64,000 nucleotides of DNA from Eudorina sp. 2006-703-Eu-15 (Eukaryota > Chlorophyta > Chlorophyceae > Chlamydomonadales > Volvocaceae). Numbering within the stretch: the first letter of the stretch is position 1; each line of letters starts with the position of its first letter. Position numbers and translations under genes: made by a program. Below, piece by piece: positions 1 to 13,000 of the stretch. Below the pieces are notes generated by a model. That model made no database searches and had not been told where the DNA came from. It saw only the letters and a program-made list of their open reading frames with translations. The stretch is from contig BDSI01000017.1 of NCBI GenBank assembly GCA_003117195.1, forward strand, positions 919,362 through 983,361, written 5' to 3'.

Positions 1-1014
1 TCCAGCAGAGGGCCCCCGGTGAGACGCCCGCTGCGTCCACCCGATCTGCCGCTACGTGCCCCCGACAGCACCGCACGGATGACCGCAGCGGTGGCCTCGG
101 GGCGCTGCGTGCGGCCGCCCGCTGCTTCGCCTCTGCCAGGCATCCAGAAGCCTGATCCCGCTGCTCCCTGTCCGCTGACATCTCCATCCCCACTGACGTA
201 CTCCTCGAACACGATCTCCTGGTTCAGAACCTGCGCGTGGTTCAGGGAGAGGATTTCGAAGGTCTTACTAGATGATTGCATGTTGGGGTTCGCTGGCCTC
301 GAACAGTCAATCACTGACGACGTGCAAAACTTCCAGGACTGAGAGGGGGTATCGGTATGCTGACGCACTGCAACCGACTCCCATCTTCCACCACTTTTCA
401 CCCATCCATTGACAACCGCACTCGCGTGCAGTAGGGTTGCTTCCGCCATTATTTGATGGACAATGGATGCGGGCCACACACAGGAATGTGCCACTACCTG
501 TGAGGCGTCAACTGCCCACCTGCGCGGTATCGCCTGCTGCCAGGACACCAGCCCGATCTGCAGCAATCTGTGGATCGCGGTTCAATAGTTCTGCAAGCAG
601 ATCTTCCGCCGCGTCCCTGTCGCGCGGCCGACCGCCAGCTCCTGGCCCCCCGTCCTCGTTGCTGCTGTCTTCACCGCCCTCCCGCAGGCCCGCAATGACG
701 TCCAGATCGCCCCTGCCAGCGAAGTAGTCGGACACGTGCGCGCCGCGGCCGCCACCACCGCCGTCAGCCTCCTCATCCTTGCCGAAGCCCGCATCAAAGT
801 CCTCGGGTCCGTCCACATCCGGGTCGCCACACGGCCTGACGCCCAGCTCCCTCCGCAGGTAGGCCTGAGTGTCCTTGCCCAGGCGGGGCAGAAGCAGGCC
901 AAGGCAGTGGCGCAGCTCGCCCTCCTCGGCGGCCAGGGCTTGGCGGACACCAGCCTCCATGGCGGGCCCGGAGAGCAAGCGGATGGCCAGGATGTTGGCC
1001 AATGCGGCGGACAT
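1..1014 (-). CDS. Giant gene: last visible exons
   Basis: Exons 520-1014 (165 codons, MSAALANILAIRLLSGPAM...) and 1-338 (cut by the window edge). The first turns acidic and Gly-rich (GPEDFDAGFGKDEEADGGGG). The second contains LNHAQVLNQEIVFEEYVSG and then a Gly/Arg-rich stretch. In midasin an acidic region precedes the C-terminal MIDAS domain, so an equivalent domain could lie just left of the window; this is inference only. Confidence 0.6.
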
Positions 1015-4000
1015 CTGCGAGAGAAGGGCACGGTGATGTGCAGTAGGGGCGGCAGCTAGTTCAGGTTGATAACTTCGGGCGGCTCCTGTTGGATGCACAA
1101 GCCCGCTGGGCGGTAATGGCATAGTGTCGTGGCCCAGAAAACATCGCACACCAGGTCTTGTCTAGTATTCTTTCGGAACATTCACAATGTGACGTGAACA
1201 GAATTAAGGCCCTGCTCGGCGGCCGCACCTGCTCTACCAGCTCTGCTGCCTTGTCCCCCAGCAAATTCGCCGCGCCTCCCTGCGCCAGCCGCGAGGCGCT
1301 GTGGAAGGCAGCCACCAGGCGGCTGGTCACAGCACGCAGGGTGGCAACTGCACCCGCCAGGTCGAAGCCGGCGGGCGCTGCTGCTGTAGCATCCGAATAT
1401 AAAGCCCCGGTACTCTCATCACGCAGCCGCTCAGCTGCTGTGGGCTCCGACTGCACCGGGCAGCGCGCCTCACTGTGCTCACGAAGCTGCCGCTGCAGCT
1501 GCGCCAGCGCCGGAGCTGTAGCAGCCAAGGAGTCCGCGAAGCCCCTTGCCAGGTGAGACGCACCCGGCAGGTCCGGGACTGCGGCCGGGGATGGCCTGGG
1601 CTCACAGCCGTCACCGTCGTCCATTTGTGAACTGGCGCTGCTTTCCCCAGTGGCGATTCCATCTCGTACCGGGCTCCCGAAATTGAAGGTTGATGAGGCC
1701 CCGCTCAGGAAGCTGCTATCCGAGGCAAGGAGTCCAGCAGACGCGGCCGTGTTCGGGGCGCTGGACGCCGTGCCGAGCGGGCTGAGTTGCGATGCGTCCT
1801 CAGCGAGAGGGCTTCCAGAACAGGAAATACTTGCGGAGTCGGCGGCCAGCTGCGTGGTGAGGCTCGATAACCTTTGGTTGACTGAATCTCTTGGGCTGGG
1901 AAGCCGATGGCTGGGCGCGTGCCCATCCATGCCACTGCCACCAGCGCTGAGGCTACCTTCCCTTCGTACGACTGCACCTGTTGCGCCAGCATTGTAATAA
2001 AGACCGGTCAGCGCTGCAAGGCCCACCGCAATGCCTGCCCCAGCGCCGGCACCCGCAGAGCCGGCGCCCGACCCAGGGGCGGCGCTGCCACCTGCGCTGG
2101 ACGTTCCTGGGCCACCTGCCCCAGCGCCGGCACCCGCAGAGCCGGCGCCCGACCCAGGGGCGCCGCTGCCACCTGCGCTGGACGTTCCTGGGCCACCTGC
2201 CCCAGCGCCGGCACCCGCAGAGCCGGCGCCCGACCCAGGGGTGCCGCTGCCACCTGCGCTGGACGTTCCTGGGCCACCTGCCCCAGCGCCGGCACCCGCA
2301 GAGCCGGCGCCCGACCCAGGGGCGCCGCTGCCACCTGCGCTGGACGTTCCTGGGCCACCTGCCCCAGCGCCGGCACCCGCAGAGCCGGCGCCCGACCCAG
2401 GGGCGGCGCTGCCACCTGCGCTGGACGTTCCTGGGCCACCTGCCCCAGCGCCGGCACCCGCAGAGCCGGCGCCCGACCCAGGGGCGCCGCTGCCACCTGC
2501 GCTGGACGTTCCTGGGCCACCTGCCCCAGCGCCGGCACCCGCAGAGCCGGCGCCCGACCCAGGGGCGCCGCTGCCACCTGCGCTGGACGTTCCTGGGCCA
2601 CCTGCCCCAGCGCCGGCACCCGCAGAGCCGGCGCCCGACCCAGGGGTGCCGCTGCCACCTGCGCTGGACGTTCCTGGGCCACCTGCCCCAGCGCCGGCAC
2701 CCGCAGAGCCGGCGCCCGACCCAGGGGCGCCGCTGCCACCTGCGCTGGACGTTCCTGGGCCACCTGCCCAGCGCCCCCCCGCCCCCCCCCGCCGCTGCCA
2801 CCTGCGCTGGACGTTCCTGGCCACCTGCCCCAGCGCCGGCACCCGCAGAGCCGGCGCCCGACCCAGGGGTGCCGCTGCCACCTGCGCTGGACGTTCCTGG
2901 GCCACCTGCCCCAGCGCCGGCACCCGCAGAGCCGGCGCCCGACCCAGGGGCGCCGCTGCCACCTGCGCTGGACGTTCCTGGGCCACCTGCCCCAGCGCCG
3001 GCACCCGCAGAGCCGGCGCCCGACCCAGGGGCGCCGCTGCCACCTGCGCTGGACGTTCCTGGGCCACCTGCCCCAGCGCCGGCACCCGCAGAGCCGGCGC
3101 CCGACCCAGGGGCGCCGCTGCCACCTGCGCTGGACGTTCCTGGGCCACCTGCCCCAGCGCCGGCACCCGCAGAGCCGGCGCCCGACCCAGGGGCGCCGCT
3201 GCCACCTGCGCTGGACGTTCCTGGGCCACCTGCCCCAGCGCCGGCACCCGCAGAGCCGGCGCCCGACCCAGGGGCGCCGCTGCCACCTGCGCTGGACGTT
3301 CCTGGGCCACCTGCCCCAGCGCCGGCACCCGCAGAGCCGGCGCCCGACCCAGGGGCGCCGCTGCCACCTGCGCTGGACGTTCCTGGGCCACCTGCCCCAG
3401 CGCCGGCACCCGCAGAGCCGGCGCCCCCCCCCGCCCGACCCAGGGGCGCCGCTGCCACCTGCGCTGGACGTTCCTGGGCCACCTGCCCCAGCGCCGGCAC
3501 CCGCAGAGCCGGCGCCCGACCCAGGGGCGCCGCTGCCACCTGCGCTGGACGTTCCTGGGCCACCTGCCCCAGCGCCGGCACCCGCAGAGCCGGCGCCCGA
3601 CCCAGGGGTGCCGCTGCCACCTGCGCTGGACGTTCCTGGGCCACCTGCCCCAGCGCCGGCACCCGCAGAGCCGGCGCCCGACCCAGGGGTGCCGCTGCCA
3701 CCTGCGCTGGACGTTCCTGGGCCACCTGCCCCAGCGCCGGCACCCGCAGAGCCGGCGCCCGACCCAGGGGCGCCGCTGCCACCTGCGCTGGACGTTCCTG
3801 GGCCACCTGCCCCAGCGCCGGCACCCGCAGAGCCGGCGCCCGACCCAGGGGCGCCGCTGCCACCTGCGCTGGACGTTCCTGGGCCACCTGCCCCAGCGCC
3901 GGCACCCGCAGAGCCGGCGCCCGACCCAGGGGTGCCGCTGCCACCTGCGCTGGACGTTCCTGGGCCACCTGCCCCAGCGCCGGCACCCGCAGAGCCGGCG

Positions 4001-7000
4001 CCCGATCCAGGGGCGCTTCTGCAATTTGGGGTATCCGTCGTTTGGGTTTCAAACCCGGCGACGGGGCCTCTAGAACGTTTCTCATATCGATTGGGACTAT
4101 CGCCGGCTGAATAACCGGTGTTGCAATTTCCTGCCATGGGTTGGCCAGCTGTGGAATCTACCAGCTCTGCGCTGGCATCGTCGGCACTGCCATCACCAGC
4201 GACATTCGCACTGCACTCTGTCGCACGTGAGGCCGTATCAGTGTCAGTGACACGTCCTGGCGGCACCGCTTCCACTGGGCCGACCTCCTCTGCTTCCAAT
4301 GTGCCCTTGAGGCATGCAACCAACAACGTGAGCTCCGCCAGGCGGCCATGGTGGCGAGGCACTCCCGGATGGCTTGCCACCATGAGGCCCACGATGAGTG
4401 ATTCCAGCAGGGGTGTGGGCCGGCCACTGCAGCTGTTCAGCTTGGCCGACAGATCAAACCACCTCGACAGCAGGGCGCCCGTCGTCAATGCAGCTTCCTC
4501 ACGCTGCAGCCGTGCCGCGTCCTGAACAGCCGGGAGCTGCTGGCTTAGCCGCTCCACCACGTCAAGGTGGGTGGCGGAGGGCGGATTGCCTGCAGCGTTA
4601 AAATAATCGTAAGTGGGCATGTTTGCAGCTATGCGCGAATAGGATTAGGTTGCACGTGTGCTTCTTCAGATCCGGACATCAATTTTGTAGGCCAACTCAT
4701 GTTCTGCCGACAGCCTATTTGATAAGGCGCATGTCCAGACAGTTACTGTACTATTGGATTATCCCTCAAGACTTTACAGACCCGCGGACCTGCCGAATGC
4801 GCAGCTTCAACCACGCGCTTGACGGCCGCCAAAGCCTCCCCTACGTCCGGTGCATGGTTGATCGTTGGGCTCAGCCGGGGCAGCGCCGTCAGTGCTGCAA
4901 CAAGCGGCTGGGTGATAGCAGTCGGCGCAATGTGCTGCAAAGCGTCGATGGCGCTGCTGGTTTCGACCTCCAACGCCTACATGCACCAAGGGAAACGAGT
5001 CAATAGACGAGTGCTGGGAATTCTCGATGTGCGACCGGATATCCGCCAACTGGCTGGCGCTCGCGTTTACTCCCCCGAAATGTCAGGTATGAATACAGCA
5101 AACTTCTTCGCACCTGCAGTGCATGTCGACCAGCAACATTCCCCGCGAGTGTCGCCGCAGCCGCTGCCGCACCGAATGCATGCGCCCTGCTCGGAGCCTT
5201 CAGGTACCGCTGCCAGGGCTCCAGAGCCTCAGCCAACTGCACGGTCCCGCCACTGCCCAAGTGGTGATGCAGCTCCTCACAACGCCTGATGAGCTTGGCG
5301 GGGGAGAACTGCTCCTTGCTGGAGGCCAGCGATGACAAGTCGGCCAATGTCTGGGCAATAGGCCGCAGGACGTCCTCCAGTACAGACATGTATGCTCCGG
5401 CCAGCGCTATGGCTGAAGCCTGTATTGGGATAACGAAGATGCTGTTAGGTGATTTGGCGGGTCCCCCGACAGCGGGAACAGGCCCCCGACAGGTGACAGG
5501 GGTAATAAACGAAGCAAGCATACGCCACACCTAAATTTAGATGGATATGGAATAAGAACACATTTAAATGCGCATTCAGATAATAATTTGGACCTTGGGT
5601 AGAAATAGACACGACCGTCTTAATTTGGTTGTACGGCAGAGGGTGGGCGGGTGGTCCGGACCGACGAGTACTTTCTTCCATTGCTGCTTTCGGAGCATTG
5701 TGTACGAATATGGAACTGATCGTGGAAGAAAGCAGCTCCTTGCTGTCAATGAGATGAGTTCCGATTAGTTTTGGCTGAGGGCCTTAGTAAGCGGGTGGAA
5801 GGCCGACGCCAGAGGCAAGACCCATGGCATGGGTGCGGCAGTCCTGGGGGGGGTGTCCTGACGCATCTAAGATTTGGGCGAAGCTTACCGTCGTGGATTG
5901 AAAAATTGCCAATGCTTACATGCTTACGGTGTTTGCGCTTCAGGAAACGGAGTTTGCGCCCTGTTTCAGTACAGCCGGACGCCACCGTACTGTACAGCAG
6001 GAGAGTCGGTGGGTTCCTAGAAGTCAGGGGTGGCGTCTTACTATTGACCCGGAGTCAGGGCTGCCCTTCAACCGGGCGGATTACAAAAGGGGCCTTCTCA
6101 ACCACACGAAGGCAATCACACCCCCACGGTCCCGCCTAGGACTCGTTTCTCACCTGGTGGGGCAAGGTCCCCACCCGTCTGTGCGCCGGCGACCGCCGCT
6201 ACTGACCGCCCGGCGCAGGGGGGTTTTGCGGCGGTCGCCGGCGCGGCTATGCCCTAGCGAGGCCCCCGGCGGCGGCCCTGGGCGACCATCCGCCTGGCCT
6301 TCGCCATGGCGTCGACCTGCTCCTGAGCGGACATCTCCTGCAGCTTCGGGCAGTCGCGGAACTGGTGCCCGGCGCCCTTGCAGATGTAGCACTTGCCCAC
6401 CCCGCCGTCGCTGTCCTCGCTGTCGCTGCCGTTGGCAGTGAACACAGCTCGAGGCCGCTTAGGCGGAGGGTCGGCGCGCGCCGATGTGGTGCGGTTGCCG
6501 AGCAGCGTATTGGCCACATGACCCAGCTGTTCGGACGACAATGAGGCCAGGCTGCTGACGAGGCCGGCGCCGCGCTGGTCGCCGTCTTTTGCGAGGCGGA
6601 CCGCCTCACGAAAGGGGACGATCTTGGCCATGTCGTTCAGCTCCTTACGCGCGGCGTGCGCCTCAGCCACTTTCCGGAACGCGCTGGTAGCCTGGGCGTA
6701 TAGCTGAGCCTGCACGGCCAGCGAATCTGCGCGTTCGGCCTCCAGGGCCGCGGCTTGAGCCGCCACCATGTTGCTGTTAATCAAGCGATTCGCCTGGCAG
6801 TTGAACGCCGCCTGGTTGGACGCGGTTTGCTGGATGCCCGCCGCTTTGAGCCAGCCCCCGATGCCGGGCAGCTGAGCGGCAGCGTCCTCCAAGTCTGCCG
6901 ACGCTCCCAGCATGCCGGCGAACGGACCTAGTCCGCCGGCGCCAACTAACGAGTAGCTTAATCCGGCGGCCCCGAGGCCGCCGAAGACGGGAACCATGCC

Positions 7001-10000
7001 GCTCGTGAGAGCCCCGGGTCGGAAAACCGGGCCTGTGTGGCCGTACAACCCCACCGGCATGAGCGGCGGCGGCGCTGTGGGTCCAAGAGGGTTGCCGCTG
7101 GGTCGAGGTACCACCGCGGTGGGTTGCTGCCGGATGGCGGGTTGTGGCCGCGGTGAGGCTGCATGGCGGCCTGTACGTGTGGCCAGCCCACGGAGGCCCA
7201 CCACCTCTGGGTCGACAAGCACTTCTTGTGTCAGCCGGCCGAAGTCGCCCGCATCGATGGCGTCCTCGATATCGGCCTGGTCTGCCTCCACATGGTCGTC
7301 ACGGGTGCCCGCCGCTGTACCACCGATCTGCGGGGCTGCTGTTGCCGCTGTCGTCCCTGCTGCCGCTGTTGCTGCTGTTGCTGCCGCTGGCCCCCGGACC
7401 CGCTCGCCTGCCCGGCGGGTTCCCGCACCAAGGCTCGGGCCTGCAGCCCCCGCAGTCTCACCTGGTATTTCGGCAGGTGGGGGCGCCGCGGGGCCCTGGA
7501 GAAGTGCTGTCTTCCGAGCGTAGATTGCTTCCCGCGCCTGCTCCCGCAGCTGCAGGTCTCGGTACGATGGCTCCTGACGCCCGAGAAGTCGGCGCTTTTG
7601 TTCATATTGGGACCGAACGAGGTCAATTTTCGCGGCATACGAGTCCTTCGCGGCTTTGCTAGCTGTCGCCCGCGGGACCTCCAGCGTCCCCAATTTATCC
7701 TGCTCCTCGCTATTAATATCCGTGAGCTTTTCTAAGGCCTGGTTCAGGTGCTGAAACTCAAGGTCGCTGAGAGGAGGGTACTTCGCGAGTTCCCTGTCGC
7801 AGTCTGAAAAGGTCTTACAGTGGTCAAACGCCATCGTGGCGACGCAAACGCTCGTCGGGCACTCAAGCTGCTAATTTAATCCGTAATGAAGATACGATAA
7901 CAGCAAAACAAAGGCCTCCGAATAACGCGAGCACGTCTGTCTGTCCACACTGCTCTAGAGGTCAGAGTACGTTAATCTCGCTAATTTGTAGCGCCAAGGC
8001 TCCTCACGTGAAGTGCAAGGCGCGACGTCTAAACTTTACCGCTCAACCCAGCGCGGCTCGCAAGCGGTGGTCACAGTACGGCCCATCCTCTGCCGTACCC
8101 GTACCAAAGCACGGCTGTTAACTCGTCTGCAAACCATATTTTCGGATTAACCTAAAATCTAATTTTCCTTACCCGACTTGCCCCCCGATCTGCATTTGTC
8201 TGCGGCTATTTTCCCCGAGATTTTTGACACCAGACACGCTGCGAACTTATACTCCAATGCGAACATTTGATTTGTAATTGTAACTTAAGACGCATTAAGG
8301 GGTTAAACACGCGGTGACACACGGATGATGGCTCGGAGGCATGGGCAACAAGAGTTCCGGTGCGCCAGGAACCATCTTCACGGTGACCCATCCGTCTGCA
8401 TCAAGACTACCAGCAGGGCATGCGTCTTGTGATACCCGTGCCAGGCCTTTCTGCAGACACGAAGTCGGACGGAGGATCACGCCAGCCTCAACCCTCGCCA
8501 CCTGTAACGTACCTGCAGCGCCGTGGAGCAGTCGCGCCTGTGCCCAGCCTTGAAGAGCATTAGTAGAGGCTTCAGCATGGGGCTCCTACCAGTCAGGTTC
8601 ATCCTCTGGCACAAGATACCCGCAGCTTGTGGCTTGTGGACACTTTCCGTCCACAGTGCTGGGTCATCAAAACACTTCTCCTGAGTGACGCGCTCCAGCC
8701 GTCCGTGAAGCTTCGTCATGTTATCCCGCAATTGCGAGTGAGAATCAGGCGCCTGGAACTGCTTCATGGCCATGAGCGCTGCAGAACCCACAGCCGTCGC
8801 CGCACTCAAGACGATGGCGGCCGCATCAGCCCTTGGGTCAAACAGTTGCCGCAGGCTGCTCCCGACTTCTGCCGAGGCAAAGAGGCACACGGCCGCAGAA
8901 GTAAGTTCGGCAGCCTGTGCTTCCGACGCTGCCCCGGCAACACTGCCTGCTAGTGCCCGCAGGAGTTGCGTGTACTGAGTCTGCCGCTGCACCAAACCCG
9001 GATCGGCATGACCGGCTCCCGGCGGCTGCTCCTTTTGGAAGTCAAGTGCAGCGACCACTGCATGTCGCTCCACGACTGACAGTGCAGCGGTAAGTTCCGC
9101 CTGCGGATCTCCATCACCCGCCAGGGTGACCGCATCCTGCCAGAGTAGTGGGGGGAGCAGCCTCTCCACCGCCGCTGGGATACATGACACCTGGGCCTTG
9201 CCGCTGCTCCAAGCGGGGTGCTGCTGCTGCTGCGGCGGCTGCGGCTGCGGCTGTGGCTGTTGCTGCGACCGTATTATGATTTCTGTGGGGGCAACTAGGG
9301 CAGCTATGATGTCCTTTGCAGAAGGCACCTCGTCTGACGTTGCGCGTGTCAACTCCTCCAATGCCAGCGTCATAGAACCCTCCGCCAGGATTCCGCCAGC
9401 CCGCAGGACTGCCAGGGCTGCTGCATCACCTGGGGAGGGTTCATAGCCGCAGCGAGCAAGCGCATCCATGATGCACCCCAGCAGCTGCTGCCAGCTGAGG
9501 ACTGCTGCGCCCGGTGTCTTGCTGCGCGACTGCAAATACGGCGCCATCACCCGCAATGCCATTGACAGCAAGTCGCCGCACGGGCCCCGCTTGACGCCGT
9601 TGAGGTGCTGGACCAGCCCATCGGCAGCCCATGCAAGGCCTCCCGACCCCTTGTGCTTATCGTCAAGATCCGAGACGGCCTTTAGAAGGGCAGCTTGCAA
9701 CGGATTGAGGACGCCGCGGTTGGCCGCAGCTTCCAGTAGAGAAGCTGCCACTTCCCCTTCTACTGCACCCTGCATAGGAAAGCAAGGGCAACGCCAAGTC
9801 AATTGCACCTAAAGTCCCGAAGACCCGTCAACGCACTGAAGAGGGCTGCCGCTACTAGTATTTTATCCGCCGTCCAGAATGCAATTCGGTGCAGTCCAAA
9901 CTGGGTTAATTTCCACTGATCCGAAAGCCTTCGCGTCCTACACGACGGTATTTCGGTACCTGGTACATGGGAGGTGTAAGAATGTCAGAACCCAAGCCAT

Positions 10001-13000
10001 TAACTTGCCTTTTGAGCGAAAGCATCGGCAATTCGCTGTACCAGGGCGGTGTGAGTCTGCGCATCACTGCCCCCACAGGAACTTGCAGCCCCGGTAGCCA
10101 CGGACGCGTCACCGCCGAGGCCGCTGCTCAGGCCGCACAACTGCGCAGCTGCTTCGGCCACACCCTTGCGAGGATTCGTCATTCTGTTGCCACTCTGTTG
10201 GGCGCAGGGTAGGTGAGGATGTCAGTAGCAAGCCGGCTGCTGGAAAGGACTCGCGAGCAGCAATTCAACACCATTATTTCATACCCTAGGAGCCCATGAC
10301 GCGCGGGTCCAGTGACCCAGGTAATACTGCAAACATGCGAAGATGCATCGGTGTTTCATGTGCCTGAAACTTGCCTGAAGCTCCACGTACATGGCGTCCA
10401 AGTCGGGAGGGGTCAAGCCAGCAGCTGCACAAGCCACCGCTGCCACTGCGGGCAGCGCCTGGTCAGCCAGATTGGCGACCACGGGGCTTTTGGCGGCCAT
10501 GCTCTCCAGCAGGCTCAGCGGCAAGAGAGACACTTGTCCAGCCGCTGCCGCTGGGCCGTTCGCTGTTGCGGTTCCTTGCCCTTGCTGCAATGCCGCAGCA
10601 GGCGCTGGAGGCATTTGTACGGCACGTGCTACGGCACCTTCCGTGGCGTCATGCGACTGGATCTGAGCTCCGGAGATGACCTCCAGAATCACAGGCACGG
10701 CGGTGGCCCTGCACGCACGCAACGCACAGTGGGACGCAAAACGGCTTCAAAGTGCAACTGGCTTCAACGATGGTTCAGATGAGACCATCGTATGGAGCGA
10801 TCAACGGATAGAAGAGCATATCGCCCATTGCAAGCGCCACTGTTTGTGAAGGTACCGCCGGCAGCGGCCGTGATGCGAAACATGAAGGACAAACACTCGC
10901 GACCCATTACGTGCTTGTGTTTAGATGGGAGGTTCAGGGAGCCTGCCGCAAGGTTGACCGCACGTGAAGCGGTTGGACACTGACCCCTAAAGCACAGATC
11001 AGATCCTCACCGCCAAGAGCAGGAAACCAAATACTTACAGATGTAATACGGTACCCACCTGCCCCGCTCCCCACTCGCGAGATCCACTTCAGCAAAGCTT
11101 ATGACCTGCACGGCGAAGTTCACATGCATGCATATTCGCAGCTGGACGAAAGCACACAAGAACGCACACAAGAACGCTCGAGACGGTCAAGGCGTTGCTG
11201 ATTTAGGTACGTATTAAGACGCTAAGGTGCGTGTCCAACGACGAGGATGGGGAGATTATGGGCTCCCCGGCTGGTGCAAGCCTGTGGTCATCTTCCAGGG
11301 CCATTGCTTACCTTCACTTCCGCACGGTAACGGCCAGAGGAAGACCCTGGAGGCACCTCTGCGCGAAGCTCGCACTTCATGGTTCTTCCGGCGCTAAGGT
11401 GTAGCGGCGCACGGTGTGCAAGGGCGTCGAAGCTGCCGCGCGTCAAGTCCTCCTTGCCACTCATCAAGACGAGCTGCGGCCCTGGCGACGCACCGTCACC
11501 TGTTGCGCCTTCCATGATGGGCTGCTGCTCCACAAACACTAGGAAATCTCCCGCGGTGGTGCCGCGGTTGCTCAGCGTGAGGGCCTGCTTGCTTGCGACC
11601 CCCCCAGCTTTCAGGCGACCGAAATCCAGCGAGGCCTTGTTGCAACCGATGATCGGCATGGAGAACAGAACACTGCAGGATAGGCGGCAGTGGGACTGCC
11701 GGTAGATATTCACCTTGAGGCGCAGCTCAAAGCTGTCGCTGGCACGGCCTGTTTCAATGAACGCGCGGAACGCCTCCAGCGCGGCCTTTGGCAGCAGCCG
11801 TAGCTCTAGCGCTGCTTCCTGCTCAGGCTGTAGCGTCAGTGGCAGCCCGGGGCTCGTGCAGGCGACCTTCACGGGACTGATGTCAAGCCCAAGAAGCTGC
11901 AGAGGCACAAGTCCCGTGTTCCGTGCACGCAGGCTGGTCTTGAGGCCTTCGAATACACCGTCACGTCCGAAACACGCCTCCACAGCTTCGCTGTCTGCGG
12001 TGTCCAGCTTGAACGTTAGCTGCTTGAATGGATCCAGACTCAACTGCGCCGTCGCCACCAGCCAGCGGACGGAGAAGGGCATGGCCGGCAGGCCAGACAC
12101 GTGCAGCTCGCACCGGGTATTCTGCTCAGCTCCCCGCCCTGACGCGAACTCTGTGGGACCGATGCAAGTTAGCTGGAACTCAATCCGTCCACCCGGCAGT
12201 ACTTGCAGGCTGGTGTCGCCATCGCCGGCAAGGCGGCCCACGCAAGCTGCGGACAAGGCAAGCCCAGCAGAGGCCACCGCAACGCGCAGCAGCTGCGGGC
12301 TTCCTGAACCCAGGCGGGCGCTGAAGGGGATTCGCCCAGTGTTGCACAATGCCAAAAGCAGCGTATGGCTATCACCGGGCTGCATCGGCGGCGCTGACAG
12401 GACAGCTCCGGCGCCCACCACTGTAACGGCCTGCGGCTGCTCTGGTGCCTCCACATGTGACAGCTGCTCCAGGGCGAACTGAGGCGCCACCACGGTGCCC
12501 GCCAGTGGGAGGCAGTACACCCGGGATCGGGAATTGACGGCCAGGCAGAGTTGCAGCCCTTCCAGAACATAGCCGTCCCGCTCACCACTCTGCAACTTCA
12601 CCTCAAGGACCGCCGTACTGTACGGCAAAATTGTCGGCGAGCTGCAAGCCACCTCGACCTTCGGGTCCGCCATGGTGGCCCCCGTCTCCCTGCTGTTGCT
12701 GCCGCCCCCGGAGGTGTCGCACCCTGCTCGCGGTGTCGCCGCCAGCACCTCAGGTTTCAGCCGCAGGGGCACGCCGGTCAGGTTGCGCACGGTGACCTTC
12801 TCCATACGGGACGTCCGGGTGGACACGAGACCGAAGTCGACGGCATCAGGGGGATCCAGCGCAACTGCCAGCTCTTGTAACCGAACCCGGGTACTCAGAC
12901 GCAGCGAGGTGTCCACCCGGGGGCTGAACAGCTGGAACTCCCGGCAGTAGTCGCCCGCCACGGCGCCGGGGACGCTGCTGTCCAAGACGATCCGCAACAC

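Noticed and set aside
2040..4010. CRISPR-like array
   Set aside because: The units are contiguous with no unique spacers; it is a coding minisatellite in a nuclear gene.
1907..4114. Long plus-strand open frames of 680-735 codons (Pro/Ala- and Arg/Cys-rich)
   Set aside because: They exist only because the 81-bp repeat lacks stops in every frame. The flanking coding sequence that continues in phase is on the minus strand.
6996..7735. Plus-strand ORFs opposite the gag-like gene
   Set aside because: They are antisense shadows of GC-rich coding sequence; the minus strand has the intact ORF with zinc knuckle.
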